64,000 nt of DNA from Niabella aurantiaca DSM 17617 (GCF_000374125.1 NZ_KB893645.1:62109-126108), one strand, 5' to 3'; positions 26,598 through 35,212 are shown, counted from the stretch's first letter. The notes: generated by a model from the sequence alone, not told the origin. Made by a program: numbers and translations.

Positions 26598-27554
26598 ATG
26601 CATTATAAGAAAGCCGCCAAACCAGACGTTGATTACCTTTTAGGCATGTTGGGGACGATTTATCCCATAAGTAGCGAACTGAGCGCTGCCCTCTTAAAAA
26701 AAGCAGTAGGGCTAAAAATAAAAAAAGGAACCATACTGCTGCGGGAAGGCGAATGCTGCCGGTACATATATTTTATTAAGCGGGGTGCCCTGATGGGACA
26801 AACGACCCATAAGAAAAAAAATATAGTCACCTATATTTCCATCGATAATGAATTTGTGAGTTCTATTTCCGGCCTGCACGGGGTAACACCCTCGCAGGAA
26901 GCCATTATCGCCGTGGAGGATTCGGAATTACTGGCCATGCACAATGAGGACCTGCAGGCACTTTTTCTGAAATATTTTGATATGAATTTTATCTTTCGTG
27001 TAATGGTGGAGCAATACTACCGCGATGCGCAGGAGCGGGCTCATATCGTCAGGGTCGGCAATGTTAAGGAACGCTACCTCTATTTTATTAAAACCAAGCC
27101 GGGCTATATGGAGCGGCTGCCCTTGCATCTGGTAGCATCGATGCTGAACATGAAGCCTGCTTCGTTGTTAAGAGTGCAAAAGCAGCACCGCCTGTCGCTT
27201 CAAAAAGACCAGGAAACCGAACGGTGGTGCAATGAGATCGAAAATTATATTATAAAGCAGGGCGCATTTAAAGAAGCCGGCCTGACCCTGGTACAGGTAG
27301 CCCGGAAATTGTCGGTAAGCCCGCACCAGCTATCGGCGTTGTTCAATAATATTTACGGGCTTAGTTTTGTTGATTTTATTAACCGGCAGCGGGTCCTTCA
27401 CATACAGCAACAAATGGTTGCCAAAGAGGCCATGCACCATTATACGATTGAAGCATTGGCCAAAAGTTGTGGCTTTGCATCGCGCAGCGCCTTTTACAGT
27501 GCCTTTAAAAAGATAACGGGTACCAGCCCGGCCCAATATCGCAGCTCCTTATAG
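26598..27554 (+). CDS. Fusion regulator: cyclic-nucleotide-binding fold, Crp-like linker and AraC DNA-binding domain
   Basis: A 318-residue protein. Residues of about 30-130 form a Crp/Fnr-type beta-roll (LKIKKGTILLREGECCRYIY, then FIKRGAL). A helical part with a degenerate Crp helix-turn-helix follows (LVASMLNMKPASLLRVQKQ). The last 100 residues are a complete AraC domain: TLVQVARKLSVSPHQLSALF and the second helix-turn-helix YTIEALAKSCGFASRSAFY, ending KKITGTSPAQY. Crp and AraC parts are normally on separate proteins. A start at 26511 is possible, but the promoter box at 26569 favours 26598. The ligand and targets are unknown. A perfect palindrome begins at the base after its stop. Confidence 0.85.
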   Translation: MHYKKAAKPDVDYLLGMLGTIYPISSELSAALLKKAVGLKIKKGTILLREGECCRYIYFIKRGALMGQTTHKKKNIVTYISIDNEFVSSISGLHGVTPSQEAIIAVEDSELLAMHNEDLQALFLKYFDMNFIFRVMVEQYYRDAQERAHIVRVGNVKERYLYFIKTKPGYMERLPLHLVASMLNMKPASLLRVQKQHRLSLQKDQETERWCNEIENYIIKQGAFKEAGLTLVQVARKLSVSPHQLSALFNNIYGLSFVDFINRQRVLHIQQQMVAKEAMHHYTIEALAKSCGFASRSAFYSAFKKITGTSPAQYRSSL

Positions 27555-27590
27555 CAAGTTTGTCCTGATTTATAAATCAGGACAAACTTG
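27555..27590. repeat. 36-base perfect palindrome
   Basis: The sequence from 27555 to 27590 equals its own reverse complement (18-base arms, centre TTTATAAA). It begins at the base after the regulator's stop codon. It may act as a terminator or as a mobile REP-like unit; T-runs are absent. Confidence 0.75.
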
Positions 27591-27637
27591 GGCTTAAATA
27601 GTAAGGAACATTGGAATGGGCGTTTAACTTTGCAGCT

Positions 27638-27790
27638 GCAAAAAGGCGCTCTGTTTACAAAACCGGTATTTTATTTTCCAGGTAACTAAAGGAAGACAGG
27701 AGCTCAAACTATAGTTGACGGAACCTCAATTTAGAATGGGGCAATTATCACTAACTGCTGCTGCGCCGCTGATGGGCGCAGCTTCTTTGT
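27638..27790 (+). ncRNA. Candidate small RNA (or a 27-residue peptide gene) in the 27591-27971 spacer
   Basis: An exact promoter box TAACTTTGC at 27625-27633 points rightward where no gene lies on that strand. About 130 bases on, GCTGCGCC (27760-27767) and GGCGCAGC (27775-27782) form a GC-rich hairpin followed by TTCTTTGTT, a terminator pattern. A small frame at 27736-27819 (MGQLSLTAAAPLMGAASLLW plus seven residues) overlaps the hairpin, so a peptide is the other reading. The 5' and 3' ends given are estimates. The -33 element is not convincing. Confidence 0.3.
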
Positions 27791-27971
27791 TATGGGTATC
27801 GGCCCGTGGCCCGCGTTAACCACAAAGTACGTTGCAAACACCAGCAGCAACAAGATCTTTTGAATGATCCGCCGCTCCTTTATACCGCCTGCAACCGGCC
27901 GGATGCACATCAGCCCCCATCTGTTCAGGATAAGACGTTGAGAAAGCCCGGGCTGGAAGGCTGGCTCACTG

Positions 27972-29963
27972 CTATTCGGTTACGATCTTTACAACCTTAG
28001 TGTACTGTTTTTCCCCGTTTTTATCGACCTGAGTGATGCGGATATACCGGATCTGGTCGTCTTTCCCCGCTTCCGTTACCGTTTGTTTATTACAGGTTAT
28101 GAATAAACAAACGGTCAATGCAGAGAGGGCGAATCGCCATTTTTTACTGTTGCGACGGGGTCGCAGGGAAAGGAGGAAGGCGATCAATCCCAGTCCTGCC
28201 GCCAGTTTGCCGTTGCCATCAAATGAAATGCTGTATTGCAACGGGCTGTGGGAGAAGCCGTTTTCGGCCTTGCTCTCCACCTGGGTAACCGGTATAAAGT
28301 TTTGGTTGTCGGCGGAGGCTTCAATGAGAAAATGATCGCTGTTGGTTTCAGAGGTGGTACGCCATTGGACTTTCAACAGGTTATTTTTCATTGATGCGCT
28401 TACGGCTTCCATAACTACGGATAAGGCCTGGTCAATGCTTACCCAGAAATCTTCTGTTTGTCCAAACAGCAGCTGGCTGCCGGCAGTAAAATCGGGATCA
28501 ATAAGCATATCGGCCATGATCCGCATCCGTAAGGGCGTGTTTTTGACAGCAAGATTGAGCTTTTCCACCGGAAGGGTTGCCGAGTGTGTGTAGGCTGCAA
28601 TATCAGACTGGCTGTCCAGTACCTGCTCGTCATCACTGAGCCGCCCGTCATTATTAAAGTCGATCCATGCTTTGCAGACCTGGCGGTTGGTTTGGGTGGT
28701 AACATTGAGGACCTGGTCTGAAGCTACATAGAGTGCGGTTCCGATATTGCAGCTGTTGTCTGAATAGGATTTGTAGCCGTCCAGGTTATACCCATATGAG
28801 GTATAGGACAGATTGCCCAGGGTTATATTGCAAGGCCCTACATTGCTGGTGTTCCCCGATTTTGCAATGCCCGCCGGTACCTGGCTGGAGGGCTTAACCG
28901 GTTGCGCCGGCAGCGGAACGGTAGCCTGCGAAGTAAGCAGCCCGCCTCTTATTGCCAGGAGTGTGGCCGTCATCCGGTCGCTCTGCCCCGGGGTAAACCG
29001 GTCAAGGCAGGACCCGTAGCCCATAATGTTTTTTTGAATGGCTTCATAGGGAGCACTGGTGCAGGCGTTGATGTCGGCGGGGTTGGGGCAGGGGCCCTGC
29101 AGGTGCTTTACGGGGTCGGTATCGCAAACCCTGTCTCCATCCAGGCTGCAGTCTGCGTTTGCAGGACAGTCCGTTTCATCGCTGCCTTCAAAAGTATGGA
29201 ACAGCCCAAAAGCATGGCCCATTTCATGCGTGAGGGTAGGCGTCGTACCGTTCATTTGCTGACTCAGGATAACCATGCCTTCTGCAGGATAGATATGATA
29301 GTCGTTTCCGATATAAGGTAAGCTGGAGTACCCGGCAATAAAGCTGGAGCCGGGCGTAACGGCGTTAATCTTCCATACCACCCAAATATTATAGTATTGC
29401 TTTTCCGGCCAGGTGCTCAGGCTTTTGATGGAATTTTCGGGAGCCCCGGAGACCCCGGATCCGGGGTAAGAAACGCCGTAGGTATCATAACCGCTGACGG
29501 TGCCTCCGTTAAACCGTTCAATGCCGGTGGTACTGCCACAATCCGGATTTCTTTTTGCCAGGGCAAACCTGATAGGCGTTCCGGCGCCCACATTGCCGGA
29601 CCCCGGCGCGGCTGCAAAATTGGCATTTAACCGGTCGATGGCGGCCTGTATCTGCGCGTCGGTCGGATTTGATGCGGAGCCGGGGTTGGCATCTCCCGTC
29701 CGGTGAATGATATGCACCACTACCGGTATCTCGTAAAAGGACCCCGACTGCACGCTCATGTTGTGCATTGACTTGCGAAATGTAGCTAATTCGGTTGCTT
29801 TTTGCCGGATCTTGCTTTCTGCGAGCTCCGCTTTTGCTGCATAGACAGCGTCTTTTTTTAAACGCTGATGGATGCCATCAAAACCACAGATGGCTGTTTG
29901 TGCGTGGGATAGGGTGCCAGACAGGATCAGGAACACCAGCAGAAGCGATCGTTTAGGGCTCAT
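27972..29963 (-). CDS. Secreted M43-type zinc metalloprotease with GEVED domain and atypical C-terminal tail
   Basis: A 663-residue protein. Signal peptide to about residue 22 (LSGTLSHAQ); catalytic domain with HEMGHAFGLFH (the HExxHxxGxxH zinc site) and the Met-turn MGYGSC; a GEVED-type domain (AWIDFNNDGRLSDDEQVLD); then a beta-sandwich segment (WRTTSETNSDHFLIEAS). The end is odd: a helix GLGLIAFLLSLRPRRNSK, a second helix ending LFITC (Cys624), and a polar tail matching that of the lipoprotein at 26309-26527. It lacks the usual type IX secretion CTD. It presumably digests peptides outside the cell or at its surface. Confidence 0.88.
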   Translation of the reverse strand: MSPKRSLLLVFLILSGTLSHAQTAICGFDGIHQRLKKDAVYAAKAELAESKIRQKATELATFRKSMHNMSVQSGSFYEIPVVVHIIHRTGDANPGSASNPTDAQIQAAIDRLNANFAAAPGSGNVGAGTPIRFALAKRNPDCGSTTGIERFNGGTVSGYDTYGVSYPGSGVSGAPENSIKSLSTWPEKQYYNIWVVWKINAVTPGSSFIAGYSSLPYIGNDYHIYPAEGMVILSQQMNGTTPTLTHEMGHAFGLFHTFEGSDETDCPANADCSLDGDRVCDTDPVKHLQGPCPNPADINACTSAPYEAIQKNIMGYGSCLDRFTPGQSDRMTATLLAIRGGLLTSQATVPLPAQPVKPSSQVPAGIAKSGNTSNVGPCNITLGNLSYTSYGYNLDGYKSYSDNSCNIGTALYVASDQVLNVTTQTNRQVCKAWIDFNNDGRLSDDEQVLDSQSDIAAYTHSATLPVEKLNLAVKNTPLRMRIMADMLIDPDFTAGSQLLFGQTEDFWVSIDQALSVVMEAVSASMKNNLLKVQWRTTSETNSDHFLIEASADNQNFIPVTQVESKAENGFSHSPLQYSISFDGNGKLAAGLGLIAFLLSLRPRRNSKKWRFALSALTVCLFITCNKQTVTEAGKDDQIRYIRITQVDKNGEKQYTKVVKIVTE

Positions 29964-30768
29964 AATACAATTATTTGAATAGGGCTTTTGTTAAAGGGCT
30001 GTATTACAGTACTAAAGATAATTATATTTTATTTATGTAAATCAACGGGCGCATAACATTTTTATTGCTGAAGAAACGCGTACCGGCTACCCGGTCCGGG
30101 TCCTTACCATAGCAGTCTACTTGAGCGAAAAGCGAAGCTTACGGCTCGGATCCCTTTCCCCGAAATCTACCGTGCCAATGGCACTCCGTCTCCTATCAGC
30201 GGGTCCTGTTTCCGGAATAAATTCCGGAGTTGAAAGAGGGATACTGGTTGTCTCCTATGTTTGCCATGCCGTCCCGAGGGCCCGCATATGCGTCAGGTTA
30301 ATTTTAAGAATTTAATGGTCAGCGGCAAAAGCTGCAGCACAGCTGTGCTCTTAGAAGCTGTAATTTCATAAGTGCCATAGGCACGGCTCATCATGCCCCG
30401 AGCCTATGGCGCTCTGTTGTTCTTTTGGACTTATAAACGGATTGAAACCCGTTCTTGCCGGATCTTTCGAGGCCATGCCTCTTTTGCTAAAATGGTCGTT
30501 GAACCCCGCTTTTTACAGATGGCGGCTACAGCAAAGCCCCAAGTAGCAGCGATAAAAAACCCGTACCCTTTTTGTGACGATACGGATGCTCCCGGATCGT
30601 TTTTAAACAGCTTCTTATCAGCAGGGAACACAGGATTAAACGGAGGTGTTCGCCCCTGATCCGTTCGGACGAGCAGCCTGCCGGTAATATAAGGCTGCTC
30701 CAAAAAGATTTCCGCCGCGCTGCGGCTAATACGAATACTTTTTACAAAAAACGGTTTCACGCTGCTTT
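29964..30768. repeat. 805-base spacer with a hairpin-rich interspersed element
   Basis: Within 30160-30460 lie several exact small hairpins: GTGCC-AAT-GGCAC (30172-30184), TCCGGAAT-AA-ATTCCGGA (30211-30228), GTGCC-ATA-GGCAC (30372-30384), GAGC/GCTC (about 30400-30414) and AACGG/CCGTT (30436-30453). From memory, such strings of short hairpins occur as interspersed elements in Bacteroidota spacers. The flanking 29964-30120 is AT-rich and must hold the protease promoter. A frame at 30431-30760 (minus) partly consists of the element and is not called. Confidence 0.5.
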
Positions 30769-31842
30769 CTAAAAATGCAGCTGGTCCAGCAATCCGTTTT
30801 TGAAACTGTCGTAGAACAACTCCCAGAACATAATGCCTCCCAGCTTGTTTTGCCGGATATAAGCCATCTTATGCCGGAGCGACTGCGGATCATCACCCGT
30901 AACAAAGATCCTGCGTACCGGATGGAACCAATAGGGCGCTTTTGCCCGGTCGTCCCAGTAGCGGGTAAACCCGTTTGCCACGGTCAACGAATCAAGATTG
31001 CGCCGGTAGCCTCTCATGTAAAGGAACCGGGCCGGTTGAAAAAGGCCGTTATTGAAGGTGCTGTTCACCTGGAAGGCCCTTACATAGAACGGAACGCCTA
31101 TGACAACCTTTTGCAGCGGGAAATGTATACTCCTGAAAAATTGAATGCATCTGTCAACGGACTCGGCTTCGGGCAACGCGGAGTAAAGCGCCGACTGATG
31201 CCCTGTCTTTTCCGAATACCCGTGTACGAGATCATAGGTCATGAGGTTGACAAAATCGACGGCTTTTTCGATCTGCGACCATTCTACGGACTGCTCCAGG
31301 TACTTCCGGAAGCCCCCGGCGGCAAAGGTGATCAGCTTCCGGTTCCCCAGCTTTTTGCGGAGGCTTAGGATCAGCCGGGTAAAATTGGGCCGGTCTGCCG
31401 GCGCAAAGGGATGACCCGGTACACCGGGCAATGCCGGGTACTCCCAATCCAGGTCGATGCCATCGAGCCGGAAGGTATGCAGGAACGTATTTACCGAGGA
31501 TGCAAACAGTTCCGTACTGTCGGCATGACTAAAGGTGCCGGAGCAGGGCTTGCAGCCTCCCCAGCCCCCGAGGGCGATCAGGGTGCGGATATGAGGGTTT
31601 CTTTTTTTTACGACCTCAAATGCTTTTAAGACGGCTGTGTCTTTTGCCCGGGATATAGCCAGATGGCCCATTGCATCCAGGTGCGCAAAACCATAGACCA
31701 GGTGCGTGATCTTACGGAAGTCATATTGAAGCAGCGTGGCACTGTCGCCGGAATAATAAGCCACCACTTTGTCGCCCTCGCGTTGGGCACTAAGCCGGGT
31801 CACTACCAGGAGAAAAAGCAGCAGGAGAAGCTTTTGTTTCAA
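30769..31842 (-). CDS. Secreted GH18 glycoside hydrolase (chitinase family)
   Basis: A 357-residue protein with a signal peptide (VTRLSAQ, cleavage after about residue 19) and a single GH18 barrel. The motif DGIDLDWEYP gives D127, D130, D132 and the catalytic acid E134; LIALGGWGG is the second conserved GH18 strand, and YDLVHGYSEKTGH holds the substrate-side tyrosine. It should cleave chitin or other N-acetylglucosamine polymers outside the cytoplasm. No chitin-binding domain is seen. It stands alone in its own transcription unit. GlcNAc released could feed the kinase at 15441, but that link is only a suggestion. Confidence 0.92.
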   Translation of the reverse strand: MKQKLLLLLFLLVVTRLSAQREGDKVVAYYSGDSATLLQYDFRKITHLVYGFAHLDAMGHLAISRAKDTAVLKAFEVVKKRNPHIRTLIALGGWGGCKPCSGTFSHADSTELFASSVNTFLHTFRLDGIDLDWEYPALPGVPGHPFAPADRPNFTRLILSLRKKLGNRKLITFAAGGFRKYLEQSVEWSQIEKAVDFVNLMTYDLVHGYSEKTGHQSALYSALPEAESVDRCIQFFRSIHFPLQKVVIGVPFYVRAFQVNSTFNNGLFQPARFLYMRGYRRNLDSLTVANGFTRYWDDRAKAPYWFHPVRRIFVTGDDPQSLRHKMAYIRQNKLGGIMFWELFYDSFKNGLLDQLHF

Positions 31843-32165
31843 ATCGGGGGTCTTTTTTCAATGTAATTTAACGATAACTGCCGGTATCAGATGCATGCAA
31901 TCTTCAAAACAGGCAGGCAGCGGCATCGCCTCAAAAACAGTGAATCCATCATCAGTCAGGACGGGAAAGCAAGGGGGATTTACGTACCAATCGATAACGC
32001 CTTATCGCCTTGCCGGCCCGAAAAGGGACCTTTGAGCCATATATCTGCCGGATGTTTTGCCTTCGAAACCCGTTAAGAAGCAGATAGTGGAGGATGATAC
32101 GGGAAGTGCTGCATCCTCCATCCTCACCAGGATGCGGCCGGCCGGATAATGACAGAGCCTTTTTA
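31843..32165. other. 323-base spacer with one inverted repeat
   Basis: TGGAGGATG at 32088-32096 pairs with CATCCTCCA at 32112-32120 and may end the NUDIX transcript, though no T-run follows. The rest should hold the GH18 promoter; nothing else is seen. Confidence 0.45.
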
Positions 32166-32582
32166 TTAGCGGCTTGTTTTTAAACGGGTTCTCAGTCGCT
32201 CAAATAATTGGAGAACGCCCGGAACCTGTGCCGGCTCCTTTTTATAGGTTTCCTCATCAAAATAGGCAATAGCCCCGATCTCGTTTCCGGGTCGTACAGG
32301 TTCTGCAATGTGGTAAAGAAAGCATTCCTGTTCCATGATCACCTGCGGGGCTTCTCCGTAGGCCGGTGCCGTAATATGACCAAAGTATGTCAGCGCTTCT
32401 ATGTTAATGTCCAGGTTCAGTTCTTCCCGGATCTCTCTTTGCAGGGAATGGATGGCTGTTTCCCCTTCCTCGATTTTGCCTCCGGGCAGGTACCAGGCTT
32501 TTTTATTTTTACTGTAGGCCAGGAGCACCTTGTTCGCCTTCAGCACTACCATGCCTGCTGTTGCTAATTGCGTTGTATGCAT
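32166..32582 (-). CDS. NUDIX hydrolase
   Basis: A 138-residue protein with the Nudix box GGKIEEGETA followed by IHSLQREIREELNLD (G-x5-E-x7-REUxEExGU), which binds metal and cleaves nucleoside-diphosphate-linked substrates. MHTTQLATAGMVVLK is chosen as the start because the fold begins there; the frame is open 40 codons further but that stretch is Pro/Arg-rich and overlaps the SMR gene. The box and following aromatic block suggest a MutT-like or ADP-sugar pyrophosphatase; the substrate cannot be told. It lies 91 bases downstream of the SMR transporter gene on the same strand. Confidence 0.88.
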   Translation of the reverse strand: MHTTQLATAGMVVLKANKVLLAYSKNKKAWYLPGGKIEEGETAIHSLQREIREELNLDINIEALTYFGHITAPAYGEAPQVIMEQECFLYHIAEPVRPGNEIGAIAYFDEETYKKEPAQVPGVLQLFERLRTRLKTSR

Positions 32583-32673
32583 CTGTTTTGTTGTGATTTG
32601 TTCAAAAATAGGGGATGCCGGCCCAGGAAAGGCATCCGGTAAATGATGTGGGGATCTGTTGCGCCCCGGCGGG

Positions 32674-33006
32674 TTACCGCCCCGCGGTTTTTGAAAAAAC
32701 ATTGATGACCACTACCCCGGCGATGATCAGGAGCATACCGATAATGGCCGGGAGATCAGGTACCTGCTTAAATACCAGCATCCCAACAAGAGTGATCAGA
32801 ACGATGCCGACGGCCGACCATATGGCGTATGCAATGCCAACGGGTATTGTTTTTAATGTAAGGCTGAGGAAGTAGAAGGCGCCGGCATAACAGGCAATGG
32901 TAACGATGCTGGGGATCAGTTTGGTAAATTGTTCGGATGTCTTCAACATGGAAGTGGCAATGGTTTCAAAGATGATGGCGAGGAACAGGAAAATATAATT
33001 TTTCAT
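32674..33006 (-). CDS. Small multidrug resistance (SMR) family transporter
   Basis: A 110-residue protein of four membrane helices. E14 in FLAIIFETIATSML is the conserved proton/substrate-binding glutamate; GIAYAIWSAVGIVLI is the helix-3 dimerisation signature. Members export cationic compounds or guanidinium in exchange for protons as antiparallel dimers. It is probably cotranscribed with the NUDIX gene downstream and lies 73 bases after the lipoprotein gene. Whether it is an EmrE-type (drug) or Gdx-type (guanidinium) transporter is not resolved, though the IWSAVG wording is closer to the EmrE group. Confidence 0.92.
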   Translation of the reverse strand: MKNYIFLFLAIIFETIATSMLKTSEQFTKLIPSIVTIACYAGAFYFLSLTLKTIPVGIAYAIWSAVGIVLITLVGMLVFKQVPDLPAIIGMLLIIAGVVVINVFSKTAGR

Positions 33007-33079
33007 TGCATACTATTTGCATAACGAACCCCCGGGGCGCTGCATCCGGCTTGCGGGGCTTTACCAGGCCCTTTGCCGT

Positions 33080-33859
33080 CTAATTGTGATCGATCATCCA
33101 CATCCGGATGCCAAAGCCGGCATAGGTAGGCTGGTACCCGTTGTCAACATGCCCCGGTTGAAAATCGTATATCTGGTAATTGCGGTAGACCATCCCGATA
33201 TTTTTGGCATATTTTTCAGAGGATACCGCCATGGAGGCATAGCTGGATCCCGTGGGTGGCATGTTGAGCACATCGTTTGATTGTTCAATGGTCCATACAT
33301 CGGAATATTGCTGGGCTTCGATGGTCTCGTTCCCGAACTGCGTATATTTGAATACCCATTTGTTCATGTTGTCATCGGCCTGTGTATCGTACAGGTCGCT
33401 GTAGGGGGAGGCATTGGACAGGCTGTCCGGTCCTACCAGGTATTGGTTCCCTTTCCATTCATAGTCCTGCAGCATCGGGCCGGCAATTTTAACAACCCGG
33501 AGGTTGTTCTCAATCACTTCTACATTGTTATCGGAAGGCGTGATGTAATACCGGCCATTGTCTGCCCAGCTGCCGTTGGCGTTGCGGATGCTGCGTTGTA
33601 CGATATAGGTCGGGCGGCCCTCGTTATCGGTGGTGGTACCGGTAATGCTGTGCTTTACCTCGTATTGGTGCACTTCAACTTCGCTTCCGCTCCTTACAAA
33701 AACGGTGGAATCGATGCGGTAGGTAATGAATTTGCCCACCTGCAACGGAAAATAATCCTTTACCTGGGAGGCAGGAATGAAATCTGCTTTTTTTTCCCCG
33801 CAGGAAAAGAGCAGCAGAGCAGCCAGCAGCAGGCGCAGGGGATCAAACAATTTACTCAT
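33080..33859 (-). CDS. Hypothetical lipoprotein downstream of mnmA
   Basis: A 259-residue protein with a lipobox LFSC (Cys20) and a mature part rich in beta strands. FPLQVGKFITYRIDST near the start is common in Bacteroidota lipoproteins of unknown role. A frame 24 codons longer overlaps mnmA; the ATG at 33859 gives a proper signal peptide and lies 23 bases after the mnmA stop, so it is chosen. Cotranscription with mnmA is likely, but no functional link is evident. It should be anchored in the cell envelope. Confidence 0.8.
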   Translation of the reverse strand: MSKLFDPLRLLLAALLLFSCGEKKADFIPASQVKDYFPLQVGKFITYRIDSTVFVRSGSEVEVHQYEVKHSITGTTTDNEGRPTYIVQRSIRNANGSWADNGRYYITPSDNNVEVIENNLRVVKIAGPMLQDYEWKGNQYLVGPDSLSNASPYSDLYDTQADDNMNKWVFKYTQFGNETIEAQQYSDVWTIEQSNDVLNMPPTGSSYASMAVSSEKYAKNIGMVYRNYQIYDFQPGHVDNGYQPTYAGFGIRMWMIDHN

Positions 33860-33881
33860 TGCGTAGTTGGATTGTAGTATT

Positions 33882-35000
33882 TCAAATAAGGGGTAACGCA
33901 AACTTTCTTCCGGAACGGATAATGCCTCCACCGATCACATCGTCGCCCTCATAGAATACGGCACTCTGACCCGGAGCGATCCCCTTGGCGTTCTGGTAGA
34001 AAGAAACTTTTATATCGTTGTCCTCCATATACAGGTTCGACAGGGTTCCGCTGTCTTTATAACGGATCTTGGTAACTGCTTCCATTCCGGGTGTAATGGT
34101 ATCGTACTTGATATAATTGATCCGGGTCACCAGCATCTCATTTTTTTCCAGTTCATCCTCATCACCTAAAACAACGGTATTGCTGTCCGGGTCGATCTCT
34201 GTTACAAATACAGGTTTGCCCAGCGCAATATCCAGGCCTTTCCGCTGCCCGATCGTATAAAAGGGATACCCTTTGTGCTTGCCCAGCACTTTTCCGTTTT
34301 TGTCAATGAAATTACCGCCATTTACGCGCTCCTCCAAACCTTCCACTCTTCTTTTTAAAAAGCCGCGGTAATCGTTGTCCGGCACAAAGCAGATCTCATA
34401 GCTTTCGCTCTTTTTTGCCAGTTCCGGGTACCCGTAGTCCATGGCCATTTGCCGGATCTCCGTTTTATGGTAGCCGCCCAGCGGCAAAATGGTACGTGCC
34501 AGCAGCTCCTGGTCTACGCCCCACAGCACATAGCTTTGATCTTTGGTATGATCCACTGCTTTGCTGATCACAAAGCGGTCATTGTCGTGCCGGCGCACTT
34601 TGGCATAATGCCCCGTAGCAATAAAATCACATCCCAGGGCATCTGCTCTTTTCAGCAGCGCCCGCCACTTGATATGCGTATTGCACAATACACAGGGGTT
34701 AGGGGTACGCCCTGCCAGGTATTCCTCCACAAAATCGTTGACCACAAAATCGCCGAATTCTTCGCGGATATCCAGGATAAAATGCGGGAACCCATGCTGA
34801 ACCGCTGCCATCCGGGCGTCGTTAAAACTGTCCACATTACAGCAGCCGGTTTCTTTTTTACCACCGCCGCTGCCGGTATAATCCCATGTTTTCATGGTAA
34901 TGCCGATCACCTCGTAACCCTGATCGTTCAGCATGAGTGCTGCCACTGTGCTGTCGATGCCGCCACTCATCGCCACTAAAACTTTTCCTTTCTTGCTCAT
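33882..35000 (-). CDS. mnmA: tRNA 2-thiouridine(34) synthase MnmA
   Basis: A 372-residue PP-loop enzyme. MSGGIDSTVAA is the ATP-binding P-loop; the catalytic Cys is in TPNPCVLCN and the second in EICFVPDNDYRGFL. It thiolates U34 of Lys, Glu and Gln tRNAs, receiving sulfur through a relay. The start is set at 35000 because a start five codons upstream lies inside the promoter box at 35012-35020. Complete in length and motifs. The lipoprotein gene follows after 22 bases. Confidence 0.96.
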   Translation of the reverse strand: MSKKGKVLVAMSGGIDSTVAALMLNDQGYEVIGITMKTWDYTGSGGGKKETGCCNVDSFNDARMAAVQHGFPHFILDIREEFGDFVVNDFVEEYLAGRTPNPCVLCNTHIKWRALLKRADALGCDFIATGHYAKVRRHDNDRFVISKAVDHTKDQSYVLWGVDQELLARTILPLGGYHKTEIRQMAMDYGYPELAKKSESYEICFVPDNDYRGFLKRRVEGLEERVNGGNFIDKNGKVLGKHKGYPFYTIGQRKGLDIALGKPVFVTEIDPDSNTVVLGDEDELEKNEMLVTRINYIKYDTITPGMEAVTKIRYKDSGTLSNLYMEDNDIKVSFYQNAKGIAPGQSAVFYEGDDVIGGGIIRSGRKFALPLI

Positions 35001-35011
35001 AATAATAGTTT

Positions 35012-35020
35012 GCAAAGATA
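35012..35020 (-). promoter_or_regulatory. Promoter box of mnmA
   Basis: TATCTTTGC on the minus strand is an exact TAnnTTTG box, 11 bases before the ATG, implying a very short leader. Confidence 0.6.
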
Positions 35021-35212
35021 AACGAAGATTTCAGAATTGGGGAGCCCGCGCGGCGGGCCCGGGCCTGTCCTTTTCTTTCTTCCCTGTAAAAGAGGGTAAA
35101 GTGCTGTAAATCATAGGTTCTGAAGATTATCACGGTTGCGTAAAATTTTAGGTGGTTCTGCACGAAAATATTATCTTGCTAAATTATTTTTATAAATCAA
35201 AATTTGAGCACT

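Noticed and set aside
30431-30760. A 109-codon frame on the minus strand in the spacer before the chitinase gene
   Set aside because: Part of it is read through the hairpin-rich repeat, and the sequence shows no domain, signal peptide or family likeness.
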